Shown: positions 1 to 8,273, counted from the stretch's first letter. The stretch is DNA of 64,000 nucleotides from Photobacterium swingsii (GCF_024346715.1 NZ_AP024852.1:1302001-1366000), one strand, 5' to 3'. The notes: a model not told the origin generated them from the sequence alone. Translations and numbers: made by a program.

Positions 1-891
1 AGCCTTGAAAAAGATTTAGAAAGAACGCTGGCCAAGTCAAAGAAAAGTAGTGGTTGGTTTAAAGGTTTGCTGGTGGCGGGTGCGGCGATGGTGGGCTGGC
101 AAACTGTCGATTATGTTGCAACTGCTTATCAGAGTGGAGATTGGCTTGCACTTGGTTGGAGTGGCATTACGGCTGCAATCGCAACGACGGGGATTGCTGC
201 GCTAGGACGAGAACTCTTTAAGCTGCGTCGTTTGAAGCAGCGTCAGACTGAGCGCGATCAGGCACAAGCGCTGTTGGATGCCGATGGCATGGGACAGGGT
301 AAAACGTTTTGTACCAAGCTAGCCAAGCAAAGTGGCATTCACAATGAACACGTAGGCTATGATCGCTGGCAGCAGTCGTTAGCAGCTACTCACAATGACC
401 GTGAAGTGATCCTTCTTTATGATCAAATGGTGATGTCGCAACAAGATAAATTAGCGCGACGTTTGGTCAGTAAGTATTCGAGCGAAGCTGCGTTAATGGT
501 GGCATTAAGCCCATTAGCCATTGCTGATATGTTACTGGTTGCTTGGCGAAACTTTAGATTGATTGAGCAAATATCGGCAGTTTATGGTGTCGAATTGGGT
601 TACTGGTCACGCATTCGCTTGGTTAAATTGGTTTTAGCTAACATGGCACTGGCAGGAGCCAGTGAGGTGGTGGCTGATACTGGCATGAATATGCTGTCGA
701 TGGATATTGCTGGTCGTGTTTCCACCCGAGTGGCGCAAGGTGTAGGCGTTGGATTATTGACTGCAAGACTCGGCTTAAAAGCCATGGCGTTAATGCGTCC
801 CTTACCATGGCAAGAGGGATCCCAGCCTAAACTGGGTGAAATACGCCGCGACTTATTAGCGCAATTAACTAAGAAACAAGATGATGCGTAA
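1..891 (+). CDS. ycjF: YcjF-family inner-membrane protein (DUF697), 5'-truncated
   Basis: The reading frame is open from the first base, so the gene begins outside the window; the TTG at 67 is not its start. The visible 296 codons begin with a lysine-rich segment, followed by two hydrophobic segments near codons 23-70, and the rest is the conserved DUF697/UPF0283 domain. E. coli YcjF has this layout and is encoded beside the GTPase-like YcjX and upstream of tyrR; the same ycjF-tyrR order is seen here, so ycjX should lie just off the left edge. The family's function is not firmly established. A terminator follows at 927-952. Confidence 0.85.
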   Translation, partial: SLEKDLERTLAKSKKSSGWFKGLLVAGAAMVGWQTVDYVATAYQSGDWLALGWSGITAAIATTGIAALGRELFKLRRLKQRQTERDQAQALLDADGMGQGKTFCTKLAKQSGIHNEHVGYDRWQQSLAATHNDREVILLYDQMVMSQQDKLARRLVSKYSSEAALMVALSPLAIADMLLVAWRNFRLIEQISAVYGVELGYWSRIRLVKLVLANMALAGASEVVADTGMNMLSMDIAGRVSTRVAQGVGVGLLTARLGLKAMALMRPLPWQEGSQPKLGEIRRDLLAQLTKKQDDA

Positions 892-926
892 TTTATAATC
901 TACGCGCATCTTTCAATATTTACTTT

Positions 927-952
927 AAAGGCAACCTTGTGTTGCCTTTTTC
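927..952 (+). terminator. Intrinsic terminator after ycjF
   Basis: A nine-base stem (AAAGGCAAC / GTTGCCTTT) with a five-base loop is followed by a short T run. It separates ycjF from tyrR, so tyrR needs its own promoter. Confidence 0.8.
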
Positions 953-1166
953 TCGCCTGTTATTTTATTTTCCCGGACGATGTTTCTGGATCTGGCTGCG
1001 ATTGGTTTCACCTATGTTTCTTTATAAAAGATGCCGCCTTGGTAAGGTTTGTGTCAGAAGTCGGATTTTGACTCGCTTAGCTGATCTTGAGCACATTTAA
1101 CTCGATAATTGTTACAGGTTATCAGGCTCTACTTGACTCAAATTACACATCGACGCACACTTCAAG

Positions 1167-1184
1167 TGTCAGGAATAGTTGACA
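1167..1184 (+). promoter_or_regulatory. Candidate TyrR box in the tyrR leader
   Basis: The 18-mer TGTCAGGAATAGTTGACA has the TGT-N12-ACA framework of TyrR boxes (consensus TGTAAA-N6-TTTACA), with the near-invariant G and C at positions 2 and 17. It is nested in a perfect eight-base inverted repeat (AAGTGTCA 1164-1171 / TGACACTT 1180-1187) that ends just before the ribosome binding site. E. coli tyrR is autoregulated, so autoregulation here is a reasonable inference. The same repeat could also act as an RNA hairpin beside the ribosome binding site. Confidence 0.55.
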
Positions 1185-1201
1185 CTTTTGGAGTGGAAAA
1201 T

Positions 1202-2734
1202 ATGAGGCTACAAGTCTTTTGTGAAGATCGTTTAGGGATTACCCGTGAATTGCTGGATATTCTCACCAATCAGCAGATTGATCTTCGCGGGATTGAAATT
1301 GATCGCATTGGCATTATTTACTTAAACTGCCCTGAGATTGAATTTGAACCATTCAGTCAGTTAATGTCGCAAATACGCCAACTTGATGGCGTAACTGACG
1401 TGCGAAAAATTCAGTTTATGCCTAGTGAACGTGAGCATAAAGAGTTAAGTGCCTTATTAGAAACACTGCCTGATCCTGTTTTCTCGATTAACCTTCATGG
1501 CAAAATAGATCTTGCCAATGAAGCGGCGGAACGTTTGATCGCCAAGCAACGCGAAGAGATTTTGGGTGAACCGATACAAACTATTCTTGGGTTTAATTTT
1601 CAGCAGTGGCTAGAAAATCAAGCGGGTGAGCATCGCAGTGAAATGGTGGTGATTTCTGGCTTAGATTACATGATGGAAATTATGCCAGTATTTGTGACTG
1701 ATGATAATGAAGAGTCAGTCATGGCAAGTGCTGTTGTACTGCTCAAGTCTTTATCCGAAGCTAAAATGCCAATCGCCATGCGTAAAATTAGTGGTGATAA
1801 TGGGTTTGAGCACCTTGTTGGTCAGTCATCTCGTTTTAAGCATCTGCTATCTCAAGCTAAAAAGCTTGCCTTGCTTGATGCTCCGTTATTGATCCAAGGT
1901 GAAACAGGAACAGGTAAAGAAATGTTGGCGCGGGCGTGTCATCAACGTTCTGTTCGCCGTGACCAACCTTTTATGGTGGTGAACTGTGTGTCAATGCCTG
2001 ATAACGCTGCCGAGACTGAGCTTTTTGGTTTTGCGGGCAGTGCGACCGAGCCAAGTAAAAAAGGGATATTTGAACAAGCAGATGGCGGTACGGTTTTCTT
2101 GTATGAAATCGGTGAGATGTCGGCGCACCTTCAAATTAAACTATTGCGCTTTTTACAAGATGGCACTTTTCGACGTGTGGGCGAAGAGCACGAAATTAAA
2201 GTTGATTTACGTGTTATTTGCTCAACACAAAAGAAATTACCAGATTTGATCACCGCAGGGCAATTCCGTGAAGATTTATATTATCGACTTAATGTGCTGG
2301 CATTAGTGGTGCCGCCATTACGCGAACGTACTGCAGATATCGTACCGCTCGCGGATCTGTTTTTATCTCAATTTGCCCAAGAGTTGCAGCAACCTAAGCC
2401 AAATATTTCCGATAAGTTGGCTCAGTATCTTAGCCAATATGCTTGGCCGGGTAATATTCGTCAGCTAAGGAATGTTTTGTTCCGTGCGATGACTCAAGTG
2501 GATAGTGATGAATTGGAAATTGAAGACATTCAATTACCTGAAAATGAAACCACCAGTATCATTAGTGACGAAATTCTTGATGGTTCATTAGACGACATCA
2601 TGAAGCGCTATGAATCGGGTATTTTGACAAATCTGTACAAGAGCTACCCATCAACGCGTAAGTTGGCAAAAAGACTTGGAGTGTCTCATACCGCTGTGGC
2701 GAATAAGCTACGCGAATACCATATTAATAAGTAG
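1202..2734 (+). CDS. tyrR: Transcriptional regulator TyrR
   Basis: 510 residues (E. coli TyrR has 513). It controls aromatic amino acid synthesis and transport genes in response to Tyr, Phe and Trp. Domains in order: N-terminal ACT domain (MRLQVFCEDRLG at residue 1), PAS domain near 80-190, AAA+ domain with Walker A GETGTGKE at 233-240, and a C-terminal helix-turn-helix in the last ~30 residues (RKLAKRLGVSHTAVANK). As usual for TyrR there is no GAFTGA loop for sigma-54 contact. The start is the ATG at 1202, because the ACT domain begins there and GGAG precedes it; the upstream in-frame TTG at 1109 is not used. Oddity: the Walker B segment reads FLYEIGEM, with Tyr301 where the family has Asp. 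Confidence 0.95.
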   Translation: MRLQVFCEDRLGITRELLDILTNQQIDLRGIEIDRIGIIYLNCPEIEFEPFSQLMSQIRQLDGVTDVRKIQFMPSEREHKELSALLETLPDPVFSINLHGKIDLANEAAERLIAKQREEILGEPIQTILGFNFQQWLENQAGEHRSEMVVISGLDYMMEIMPVFVTDDNEESVMASAVVLLKSLSEAKMPIAMRKISGDNGFEHLVGQSSRFKHLLSQAKKLALLDAPLLIQGETGTGKEMLARACHQRSVRRDQPFMVVNCVSMPDNAAETELFGFAGSATEPSKKGIFEQADGGTVFLYEIGEMSAHLQIKLLRFLQDGTFRRVGEEHEIKVDLRVICSTQKKLPDLITAGQFREDLYYRLNVLALVVPPLRERTADIVPLADLFLSQFAQELQQPKPNISDKLAQYLSQYAWPGNIRQLRNVLFRAMTQVDSDELEIEDIQLPENETTSIISDEILDGSLDDIMKRYESGILTNLYKSYPSTRKLAKRLGVSHTAVANKLREYHINK

Positions 2735-2776
2735 ATGCTAGTAGGTAGCCGCCATAGGCGACTACTGACAACAAAA

Positions 2777-3262
2777 CTACTTTTTATGGGTAGAAATCAA
2801 CGCGAGTTGTCCGGTTTCAAGGGCATGTAGCTGTTGGATGACATCATCACCAAAGTGATAGCGTGAAGAGACGTTACTCGCAATGCGGTGGCAAGGAATA
2901 ACGATAGGGATTGGGTTTACATTTCTTGCCATTCCCACTGCACTGGCGGCATGCGGCAAGCCTAATTGTTGTGCAATTTGTAGGTTAGTTTGGTGTTGAT
3001 TAAACGGGATATGGCGAAGAGCTTGCCATACTTTAATTTGAAAGCTTGTGCCCTGTGGAGCGATAGGAAAGGTGAATTTTTTCCTTTTTCCTTGGAAATA
3101 CTCTTTTAATTCATGAGTATAGAGCTGCATTTTGGTTGGTTCATGCTCCCATTCCTTATCAGGGCAGAAGCCTGGGCTGCAAATAGTGAGTTGGCGTAGA
3201 CCTTGTGAGTCTGCAAGTAAAAAAATTCTACCAATATCAGTATCAAGATAGTCGAAATACAT
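2777..3262 (-). CDS. ogt: Methylated-DNA--protein-cysteine methyltransferase (Ogt type)
   Basis: 161 residues, the usual length for Ogt/AGT DNA repair proteins that move O6-alkyl groups from guanine to their own cysteine in a suicide reaction. The active-site motif IPCHRIA and the preceding NPIPIVIPC stretch are intact, as is the DNA-binding helix region before it (AASAVGMARNVNP). After the active site the family's GYAGGL-type loop is replaced by a divergent stretch (SSRYHFGDD), so substrate range may differ. The start codon is only 22 bases from the divergent rimJ start. No good Shine-Dalgarno sequence precedes it. Confidence 0.88.
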   Translation of the reverse strand: MYFDYLDTDIGRIFLLADSQGLRQLTICSPGFCPDKEWEHEPTKMQLYTHELKEYFQGKRKKFTFPIAPQGTSFQIKVWQALRHIPFNQHQTNLQIAQQLGLPHAASAVGMARNVNPIPIVIPCHRIASNVSSRYHFGDDVIQQLHALETGQLALISTHKK

Positions 3263-3284
3263 AGTTACGGCTTAAGGGACTAAT

Positions 3285-3863
3285 TTGTTTAATTCTATTA
3301 TAAACCGTTCATCAAATTTAGCAGTCGATGATCTGAAAATTCGCCTGATTGCTAACAAAGATGCTGAGCAGATTACAGCCTATTACCAAAAAAATCGCGC
3401 TTACCTTCAACCTTGGGAGCCTTTGCGCGAGGAGCACTTTTATACATTAGCGGGTTGGGAAAAACGTTTAATTCAATTGACTGAGTTACAAAAGCATCAT
3501 CTTGCGTATTATTTCGTTATTTTCAAAGCGGGAAGTGATGAAATTTGTGGTGTGGTGAATTTCAGTAATCTAGTGAAACACCCGTTTCATGCGTGTCATG
3601 TTGGTTACTCGCTAGGTGAGCATTATCAAGGTCAGGGCATTATGCGTCGTGCTGTGGCTGCGACAGTTCAATGGTTATTTGAAGAGCATAATTTTCATCG
3701 TGTGATAGCGGGTTATATGCCTCGTAATGCAAAAAGCGAAAAAGTATTGGAATCATTAGGCTTTGAAAAAGAAGGGTATGCTAAAGATTACCTGCTAATA
3801 AACGGTAAGTGGGAAGATCATGTGCTGACTTCGAAAATAAATCCGAATTGGCAGACGCCATAA
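3285..3863 (+). CDS. rimJ: Ribosomal-protein-alanine N-acetyltransferase RimJ
   Basis: 192 residues; a GNAT-fold enzyme that acetylates the N-terminus of ribosomal protein S5 using acetyl-CoA. It aligns along its whole length with E. coli RimJ (194 residues), including the PWEP, NFSNLV, FHACHVGYSLG and LGFEKEGYAKDYLLI motifs; the acetyl-CoA loop is QGQGIMRRA. The start is a TTG placed six bases after AAGGGAC, and the encoded MFN... N-terminus matches the family, so the TTG is likely real. It faces away from ogt with a very short shared intergenic region. Confidence 0.92.
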   Translation: MFNSIINRSSNLAVDDLKIRLIANKDAEQITAYYQKNRAYLQPWEPLREEHFYTLAGWEKRLIQLTELQKHHLAYYFVIFKAGSDEICGVVNFSNLVKHPFHACHVGYSLGEHYQGQGIMRRAVAATVQWLFEEHNFHRVIAGYMPRNAKSEKVLESLGFEKEGYAKDYLLINGKWEDHVLTSKINPNWQTP

Positions 3864-3913
3864 AGTACTTGCAGAAGTCGAGGCACCTGATTCATCAATT
3901 AACCTTGATATAA

Positions 3914-3946
3914 AAAGGGCTTGCACAGTGCAAGCCCTTTGTTTTT
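3914..3946. terminator. Bidirectional terminator between rimJ and pykA
   Basis: A 13-base stem (AAAGGGCTTGCAC / GTGCAAGCCCTTT) is flanked by A and T runs, so it can end both the plus-strand rimJ transcript and the minus-strand pykA transcript. Confidence 0.85.
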
Positions 3947-3965
3947 TGTGCTGTATTTCTAGCTA

Positions 3966-5411
3966 TTACTCAACAGTTAGAATACGCATGTTGTTGGTTG
4001 AACCAACGGTATCCATCACATCACCTTGAGTGATAATCACAAGATCACCTGTTGCTAGGTAGTTTTGTTCTTTCAGCACAGCAACGGCATGTTTCGCTGC
4101 TTCAAGGCCCGCATCGCTTTCACGATCAAAGAAGATCGGTGTGACACCACGGAATAGTGCAGCACGGTTAAGCGTACTTTCATTGCGTGACATGGCGAAA
4201 ATAGGTAAACCCGATGAAATACGAGACATCATCAGTGGTGTACGGCCAGACTCTGTCATCGTTACCATCGCTTTAACGCCTTCCATGTGGTTAGCTGCGT
4301 ACATGGTAGACATTGCAATTGTTTCTTCTGGTGATTCAAACGTACGCGCTAGACGGTGGTTTGAAACATTGATACTAGGTTCTTTTTCAGCACCCAGACA
4401 GACACTTGCCATTGCTGTTACGGTTTCAACAGGGAAATCGCCAGCGGCTGTTTCAGCAGATAGCATTACGGCATCTGTACCATCAAGAACCGCATTTGCC
4501 ACGTCCATAACTTCTGCACGTGTTGGCATTGGGCTAGTGATCATCGATTCCATCATTTGCGTAGCAGTGATCACAGTACGGTTCAGGCTGCGTGCACGAC
4601 GAATAAGTTTCTTCTGAACGCCTACAAGCTCAGGGTCACCAATTTCAACACCTAGGTCACCACGTGCAACCATTACTGCATCAGAGGCTAAAATGATGTC
4701 ATCCATTGCTTCTGTTGTCGCAACAGATTCAGCACGCTCTACTTTCGCGACGAGCTTAGCTTCAAGGCCTGCGTCAACAGCTAAACGGCGTGCATATTTC
4801 ATATCTTCACCGTTACGCGGGAACGAAACAGCAAGGTAATCCACTTTCATTGCAGCTGCGGTTAAGATGTCTGCTTTATCTTTGTCCGTTAGCGCTTCTG
4901 CAGATAGACCGCCACCTTGTTTGTTGATGCCTTTGTTATTTGATAAAGGACCACCAACTGTTACTTCGGTGTGAACCTTATTACCTTCAACAGAAACAAC
5001 ACGTAGCTGTACACGACCATCATCAAGTAATAGAACGTCACCAGCCGTTACATCTTTTGGCAGCTCTTTGTAGTCAAGACCAACAGCGTCTTGGTTACCT
5101 TCGCCTTTTGCCAAGTCACTATCAAGTGTGAATTTATCACCAATAGCGAGTTGAATTTTGTTGTCTTTAAACGTTGAAACACGAATTTTAGGGCCTTGTA
5201 AGTCGCCTAAAATTGCAACGTGTTTACCTAGCTTAGCCGCAATTTCACGTACAGTTTTAGTACGTTGGATATGATCTTCAGGGCTACCGTGGGAGAAGTT
5301 CATACGAACAACATTAGCGCCAGCTGCGATAATCTTTTCAAGGTTGTTATCGCGATCCGTTGCTGGACCCAGAGTAGTTACGATTTTAGTGCGTCTTAGC
5401 CTATCAGACAT
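3966..5411 (-). CDS. pykA: Pyruvate kinase II (PykA type)
   Basis: 481 residues; converts phosphoenolpyruvate and ADP to pyruvate and ATP, the last step of glycolysis. The N-terminus [19 protein letters not shown] and the C-terminus follow E. coli PykA (480 residues) rather than PykF. Catalytic landmarks visible are [30 protein letters not shown] and ATQMMESM. The ATG at 5411 is preferred over the in-frame ATG at 5423, because GGAG sits six bases before it. The gene lies downstream of hexR on the same strand, as in E. coli, but a terminator and a separate HexR-like site between them indicate its own regulated promoter. Confidence 0.95.
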   Translation of the reverse strand: MSDRLRRTKIVTTLGPATDRDNNLEKIIAAGANVVRMNFSHGSPEDHIQRTKTVREIAAKLGKHVAILGDLQGPKIRVSTFKDNKIQLAIGDKFTLDSDLAKGEGNQDAVGLDYKELPKDVTAGDVLLLDDGRVQLRVVSVEGNKVHTEVTVGGPLSNNKGINKQGGGLSAEALTDKDKADILTAAAMKVDYLAVSFPRNGEDMKYARRLAVDAGLEAKLVAKVERAESVATTEAMDDIILASDAVMVARGDLGVEIGDPELVGVQKKLIRRARSLNRTVITATQMMESMITSPMPTRAEVMDVANAVLDGTDAVMLSAETAAGDFPVETVTAMASVCLGAEKEPSINVSNHRLARTFESPEETIAMSTMYAANHMEGVKAMVTMTESGRTPLMMSRISSGLPIFAMSRNESTLNRAALFRGVTPIFFDRESDAGLEAAKHAVAVLKEQNYLATGDLVIITQGDVMDTVGSTNNMRILTVE

Positions 5412-5485
5412 TGGGAACTCCATTTATGATTCATAAAGAAAAATGGACTGGTTAGGAACGGGCCAGTTAAAACCATTAATCTGTT

Positions 5486-5500
5486 TGAAATATTACTACA
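5486..5500 (-). promoter_or_regulatory. Candidate HexR operator upstream of pykA
   Basis: Read on the minus strand the 15-mer is TGTAGTAATATTTCA, differing at one position from the gammaproteobacterial HexR consensus TGTARTWWWAYTACA (recalled). It lies about 75 bases before the pykA start. HexR regulates central carbon genes, and hexR is the adjacent gene. Confidence 0.7.
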
Positions 5501-5650
5501 AGACAAGCGAAATGTTCGTTGTTATTCATCAATAAACTGTAAGAAATATACATGCAACAGATGAAATAAAAATGAACTTCAGCGGTAGTTTATTCAATGA
5601 AGTAAGTGTAGCGGTTAGAAAAGGGCTGCAGAGAACAAGTTAGCCATTTA

Positions 5651-5685
5651 AAAAAGAAAAGGCATGAATATAAATGCATGCCTTT
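5651..5685 (-). terminator. Intrinsic terminator after hexR
   Basis: The nine-base stem AAAGGCATG / CATGCCTTT is followed on the minus strand by a T-rich tract. It separates hexR transcription from pykA. Confidence 0.85.
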
Positions 5686-5715
5686 AGAGTATGGTTGGAC
5701 TGATTTGTGGTTGGC

Positions 5716-6570
5716 TTAGATAAGATCTTGTTTAGAGAAACGAGAGTCTTTCAACGAATCTTTCACTCGTTTAAGGTTTTCACGAAAACCAGCGCCACGA
5801 CGTAATGTAAAGCCTGTTGCGAGTACATCAATAACCGTCATTTGTACAACACGGCTAGCCATAGGCATATAAATGTCTGTGTCTTCAGGTACATCCAAAC
5901 AGATAGATAGCGAACACTCATGATCCAACGGTGAGTCTTTGGCTGTGATACCAATAACCGTTGCGCTATTTTCGCGTGCCATACGTGCTATTTCGACCAG
6001 GCTCTTAGTACGCCCGGTGTGTGAAATAACAACGACAACATCGCCGTCACTACAGTTAATAACGCTCATACGTTGCATCACAATATCGTCAAAACAAACG
6101 ACTGGGATGTTAAAGCGGAAAAACTTGTTTTGTGCATCATGCGCAACAGATGCTGATGCGCCAAGGCCAAAGAAAGATATTTTCTTAGCCTGTGTTAGCA
6201 AATCAACAGCACGATTAACTTGAAGTGGCTCCAGGCTGTTTTTCGCAACATCTAGGCAAGCCATTGTTGATTCGAAAATTTTTGATGTGTACGCATCTGG
6301 GCCATCTGTTTCTTCAACGTTGCGGTTCACATAAGGTGTACCATTTGCAAGGCTTTGTGCTAAATGTAATTTAAAATCGGGAAAGCCTTTTGTGTCTAAG
6401 CGGCGACAAAAACGGTTTACCGTTGGCTCACTCACATCAGCCATTTTGGCTAATGTAGCAATGCTTGAGTGAATAGCAGTTTGCGGGGAAGCAATGATAA
6501 CTTCTGCAACTTTACGTTCAGACTTACTGAAGTTATCTAAATTTTTCTGAATTTTTTCTAGGGTATTCAT
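5716..6570 (-). CDS. hexR: HexR, RpiR-family regulator of central carbon metabolism
   Basis: 284 residues. An N-terminal RpiR-type helix-turn-helix (IATLAKMADVSEPTVNRFCRRL, near residues 37-58) is followed by a SIS sugar-phosphate isomerase domain (FFGLGASASVAHDAQNKFFR and VVVVISHTGRTKSLVE). In proteobacteria HexR responds to 2-keto-3-deoxy-6-phosphogluconate and represses or activates zwf, edd, gapA and pykA-type genes. Its place upstream of pykA supports the name. A weaker HexR-like site at 6628-6642 suggests autoregulation. The Shine-Dalgarno sequence is weak. Confidence 0.92.
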   Translation of the reverse strand: MNTLEKIQKNLDNFSKSERKVAEVIIASPQTAIHSSIATLAKMADVSEPTVNRFCRRLDTKGFPDFKLHLAQSLANGTPYVNRNVEETDGPDAYTSKIFESTMACLDVAKNSLEPLQVNRAVDLLTQAKKISFFGLGASASVAHDAQNKFFRFNIPVVCFDDIVMQRMSVINCSDGDVVVVISHTGRTKSLVEIARMARENSATVIGITAKDSPLDHECSLSICLDVPEDTDIYMPMASRVVQMTVIDVLATGFTLRRGAGFRENLKRVKDSLKDSRFSKQDLI

Positions 6571-6874
6571 CGAGATTACCGCGCTTCGTTACTGAGTTTC
6601 AAAAGACTACATAGTTAGCCAATATGGTGAAACTATACTACCTCTGTGATTGTTACTCCTAGTGAATCGATCAATATCGGCATTCCTTTTTATTATAATT
6701 TGACAGGGATCGAGTTTTCTCTTTCAGAATTGAAAATAAAATGCGTTAAATCATCAATAATACGCGCGATTTGGCACTTATTCTGTTATTTAATTTCATA
6801 TTGTGGGAATTAATTTACAGCTTGAAATTAATAGTGCAGTTAATAATGCTTATTAGAGAATGAAAGGAAATATC
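6571..6874. other. Divergent promoter region between hexR and the YeeZ-like gene
   Basis: AT-rich and without an ORF. It holds the HexR-like site at 6628-6642 and a TTGACA hexamer at 6700-6705 followed by only a weak -10 (CAGAAT at 6725), which may serve the plus-strand gene. No terminator or structured element was seen. Confidence 0.5.
6628..6642 (-). promoter_or_regulatory. Weaker HexR-like site upstream of hexR
   Basis: TGAAACTATACTACC agrees with the recalled HexR consensus TGTARTWWWAYTACA at about 12 of 15 positions and lies about 60 bases before the hexR start. It would fit autoregulation but is weaker than the pykA site. Confidence 0.4.
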
Positions 6875-7711
6875 ATGAAAGTCAGTATTTGTGGATGTGG
6901 GTGGTTAGGGTTACCACTTGCCCATTATTTAAAAAATCAGGGAATGCAGGTACAGGGATCTAAGCGTACTCTCGCGGACGCACAAGCTCTTAGTCATAAC
7001 GGTATTCTCGGCTTTCCATTAGCATTGCCGTTGAACAAGGAAGCAGTAGAAGAACTGAATGACTTTTTTGATTGTGATGTGATGGTAGTGAATATCCCAC
7101 CAGGTCGAAAAACGTTGCTATCGGCACAGTACGCGCAATCTATTTTAATCTTGTGCGAAGAAGCCAAAAGAAAAGGGTGTCGAAGATTGATTTTTATCAG
7201 TACAACGTCCGTTTATGGTGACTGTACTGGTACCGTTTCTGAGAAGACGACTCCTATGCCGACGACAGAGTCAGGCAAGGCACATTATGAGATTGAACAA
7301 GGTTTGATGGCCTCTTGGGGTGAACAGGTCACTGTACTTAGACTTGCAGGTTTGATTGGTCCGAATAGGCACCCTGTTAAATTTTTATCAGGGCGTAGTA
7401 ACATTCAGCAAGGTGGGGCACCTGTTAACTTGATTCATCAGCAAGACTGTATTCGGGCGATAACGGCGATTATTCGTTCTCAGCCTGTGCAAAGTGTTTT
7501 CCATCTTGCTGCGAGCCAGCATCCTTCTCGAGCCGATTACTATACTGCGATGGCGAAATTAGCAGGGTTAGCGGTGCCAGAATTTACTGATAATTGTGGT
7601 GAGAATGAGAAACAAGTTGACGCTTTGTTTACCTGCGAACAGCTTGGTTTAGTGTTAGACAAAGATGATTTGATGCAGGTAAAACCTGAGCTAGATGACC
7701 TTAAGTATTAA
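6875..7711 (+). CDS. YeeZ-like NAD(P)-dependent epimerase/dehydratase family protein
   Basis: 278 residues. The N-terminal dinucleotide-binding motif is CGCGWLG and the SDR-type segment STTSVYGD is visible, but the usual YxxxK catalytic pair is not; E. coli YeeZ (274 residues) shows the same layout. The sequence LRLAGLIGPNRHP matches the family's NTP/sugar-side loop. The physiological substrate is unknown. The start at 6875 is chosen over the ATG at 6860 because AAGGAA sits five bases before it and MKVSICG begins the Rossmann strand. The gene converges on the first small RNA gene, whose terminator lies about 10 bases past its stop. Confidence 0.8.
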   Translation: MKVSICGCGWLGLPLAHYLKNQGMQVQGSKRTLADAQALSHNGILGFPLALPLNKEAVEELNDFFDCDVMVVNIPPGRKTLLSAQYAQSILILCEEAKRKGCRRLIFISTTSVYGDCTGTVSEKTTPMPTTESGKAHYEIEQGLMASWGEQVTVLRLAGLIGPNRHPVKFLSGRSNIQQGGAPVNLIHQQDCIRAITAIIRSQPVQSVFHLAASQHPSRADYYTAMAKLAGLAVPEFTDNCGENEKQVDALFTCEQLGLVLDKDDLMQVKPELDDLKY

Positions 7712-7720
7712 TTTTTAGAT

Positions 7721-7749
7721 AAAAAAACGCTGAGCAAAGGGCTCAGCGT
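7721..7749 (-). terminator. Terminator of sRNA copy 1
   Basis: Nine-base stem (7727-7735 with 7741-7749), five-base loop, and seven T residues on the minus strand. Confidence 0.9.
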
Positions 7750-7881
7750 GAATATCCAAAAAATTCGGAGTTTAAGCAGCAGTGGCAGTTCAAGATTAAA
7801 TGCATAAGGACTCAGTAGCACTTACCCATAACTAAAAACACATTAATAATTCAGTGATGGGTAAAGAATTAATCTCAATCT
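7721..7881 (-). ncRNA. Predicted sigma-E-dependent sRNA, copy 1 of 3
   Basis: Transcript of about 160 nt, with its start predicted six to eight bases after a sigma-E-type -10 (7888-7892). A 5' stem (TTACCCAT at 7857-7864 pairing with 7822-7829) precedes the conserved motif GCCACTGCTGCTTAAACTCC (minus strand, first base 7786). Downstream is an A/T-rich linker and a nine-base terminator stem (ACGCTGAGC/GCTCAGCGT) with seven T residues. There is no ORF shared between the copies. The motif matches the 5' end of enterobacterial RybB (GCCACUGCU...) as I recall it, and the layout recalls the sigma-E sRNAs VrrA and MicV of Vibrio. The 5' end is an inference. Confidence 0.82.
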
Positions 7882-7887
7882 ATATAA

Positions 7888-7914
7888 TATGACTTCACGA
7901 AATCAGCTTGGTTC
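7888..7914 (-). promoter_or_regulatory. Sigma-E-type promoter of sRNA copy 1
   Basis: Minus strand: -35 GAACCA (7909-7914), 16-base spacer, -10 TCATA (7888-7892). The same spacing recurs in copies 2 and 3. The sigma-E consensus is GGAACTT, about 16 bases, TCAAA/TCTGA. Confidence 0.8.
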
Positions 7915-7995
7915 AAAATAATTTCAGAAAAAATGATATTTTAATGGTTCGGTGCTTTTTAGGTGATGAAGGGAACTTTTTTGTGCATAAAGCGT

Positions 7996-8026
7996 AAAAA
8001 AATCCCGCTGAGTCCTCAGCGGGATT
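7996..8026 (-). terminator. Terminator of sRNA copy 2
   Basis: Twelve-base perfect stem (8001-8012 with 8015-8026) with a T run on the minus strand. Confidence 0.92.
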
Positions 8027-8132
8027 ACCAAACGGTATAATTCATTTACACAAAATAAGGAGTTTTAGCAGCAGTGGCATCAATGATTAATGATGAAAAC
8101 ACTCTTTTTGCATCACCATTAATTTGAATGTC
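7996..8132 (-). ncRNA. Predicted sigma-E-dependent sRNA, copy 2 of 3
   Basis: About 137 nt. It has the same plan as copy 1: sigma-E promoter at 8139-8165, a foldable 5' part (an AATTAATGGTGATG-type segment pairing imperfectly with CATCATTAAT just upstream of the motif), the conserved motif GCCACTGCTGCTAAAACTCC starting at 8078, a TTATTTTGTGTAAAT stretch shared with copy 3, and a 12-base terminator stem with seven T residues. Copies 2 and 3 are more alike downstream of the motif than either is to copy 1. The 5' end is predicted from the promoter, not mapped. Confidence 0.83.
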
Positions 8133-8138
8133 ATATAT

Positions 8139-8165
8139 TCAGACTGGCTGTTTTCAGAATGGTTC
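8139..8165 (-). promoter_or_regulatory. Sigma-E-type promoter of sRNA copy 2
   Basis: Minus strand: -35 GGAACCA (GAACCA at 8160-8165), 16-base spacer, -10 TCTGA (8139-8143). This is the best match of the three to the sigma-E consensus. Confidence 0.83.
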
Positions 8166-8244
8166 CAATAAATTTAAAAAAAGATTCAAAAAAGCTAAAA
8201 ACCATTAAATATCAGCTGCTTAGTGTTTTGCCTGCTTTGTGGGT

Positions 8245-8273
8245 AAAAAAAAGCCCACTAACATTGAGTGGGC
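8245..8273 (-). terminator. Terminator of sRNA copy 3
   Basis: Seven-base GC-rich stem (GCCCACT/AGTGGGC) followed by eight T residues on the minus strand. Confidence 0.88.

Noticed and set aside
4141-4617. 158-codon ORF antisense to pykA
   Set aside because: A shadow of the highly biased codons of pykA; no ribosome binding site or known family.
7972-7999. Plus-strand GGAACTT with a TAAAA 16 bases downstream, sigma-E-like
   Set aside because: The -10 lacks TC, it would transcribe antisense through terminator 2, and no plus-strand unit follows.
8020-8080. Short peptide frame MPLLLKLL... across the conserved motif of sRNA copy 2
   Set aside because: Copy 1 lacks the ATG and copy 3 stops after seven codons, so the frame is not conserved although the RNA motif is.
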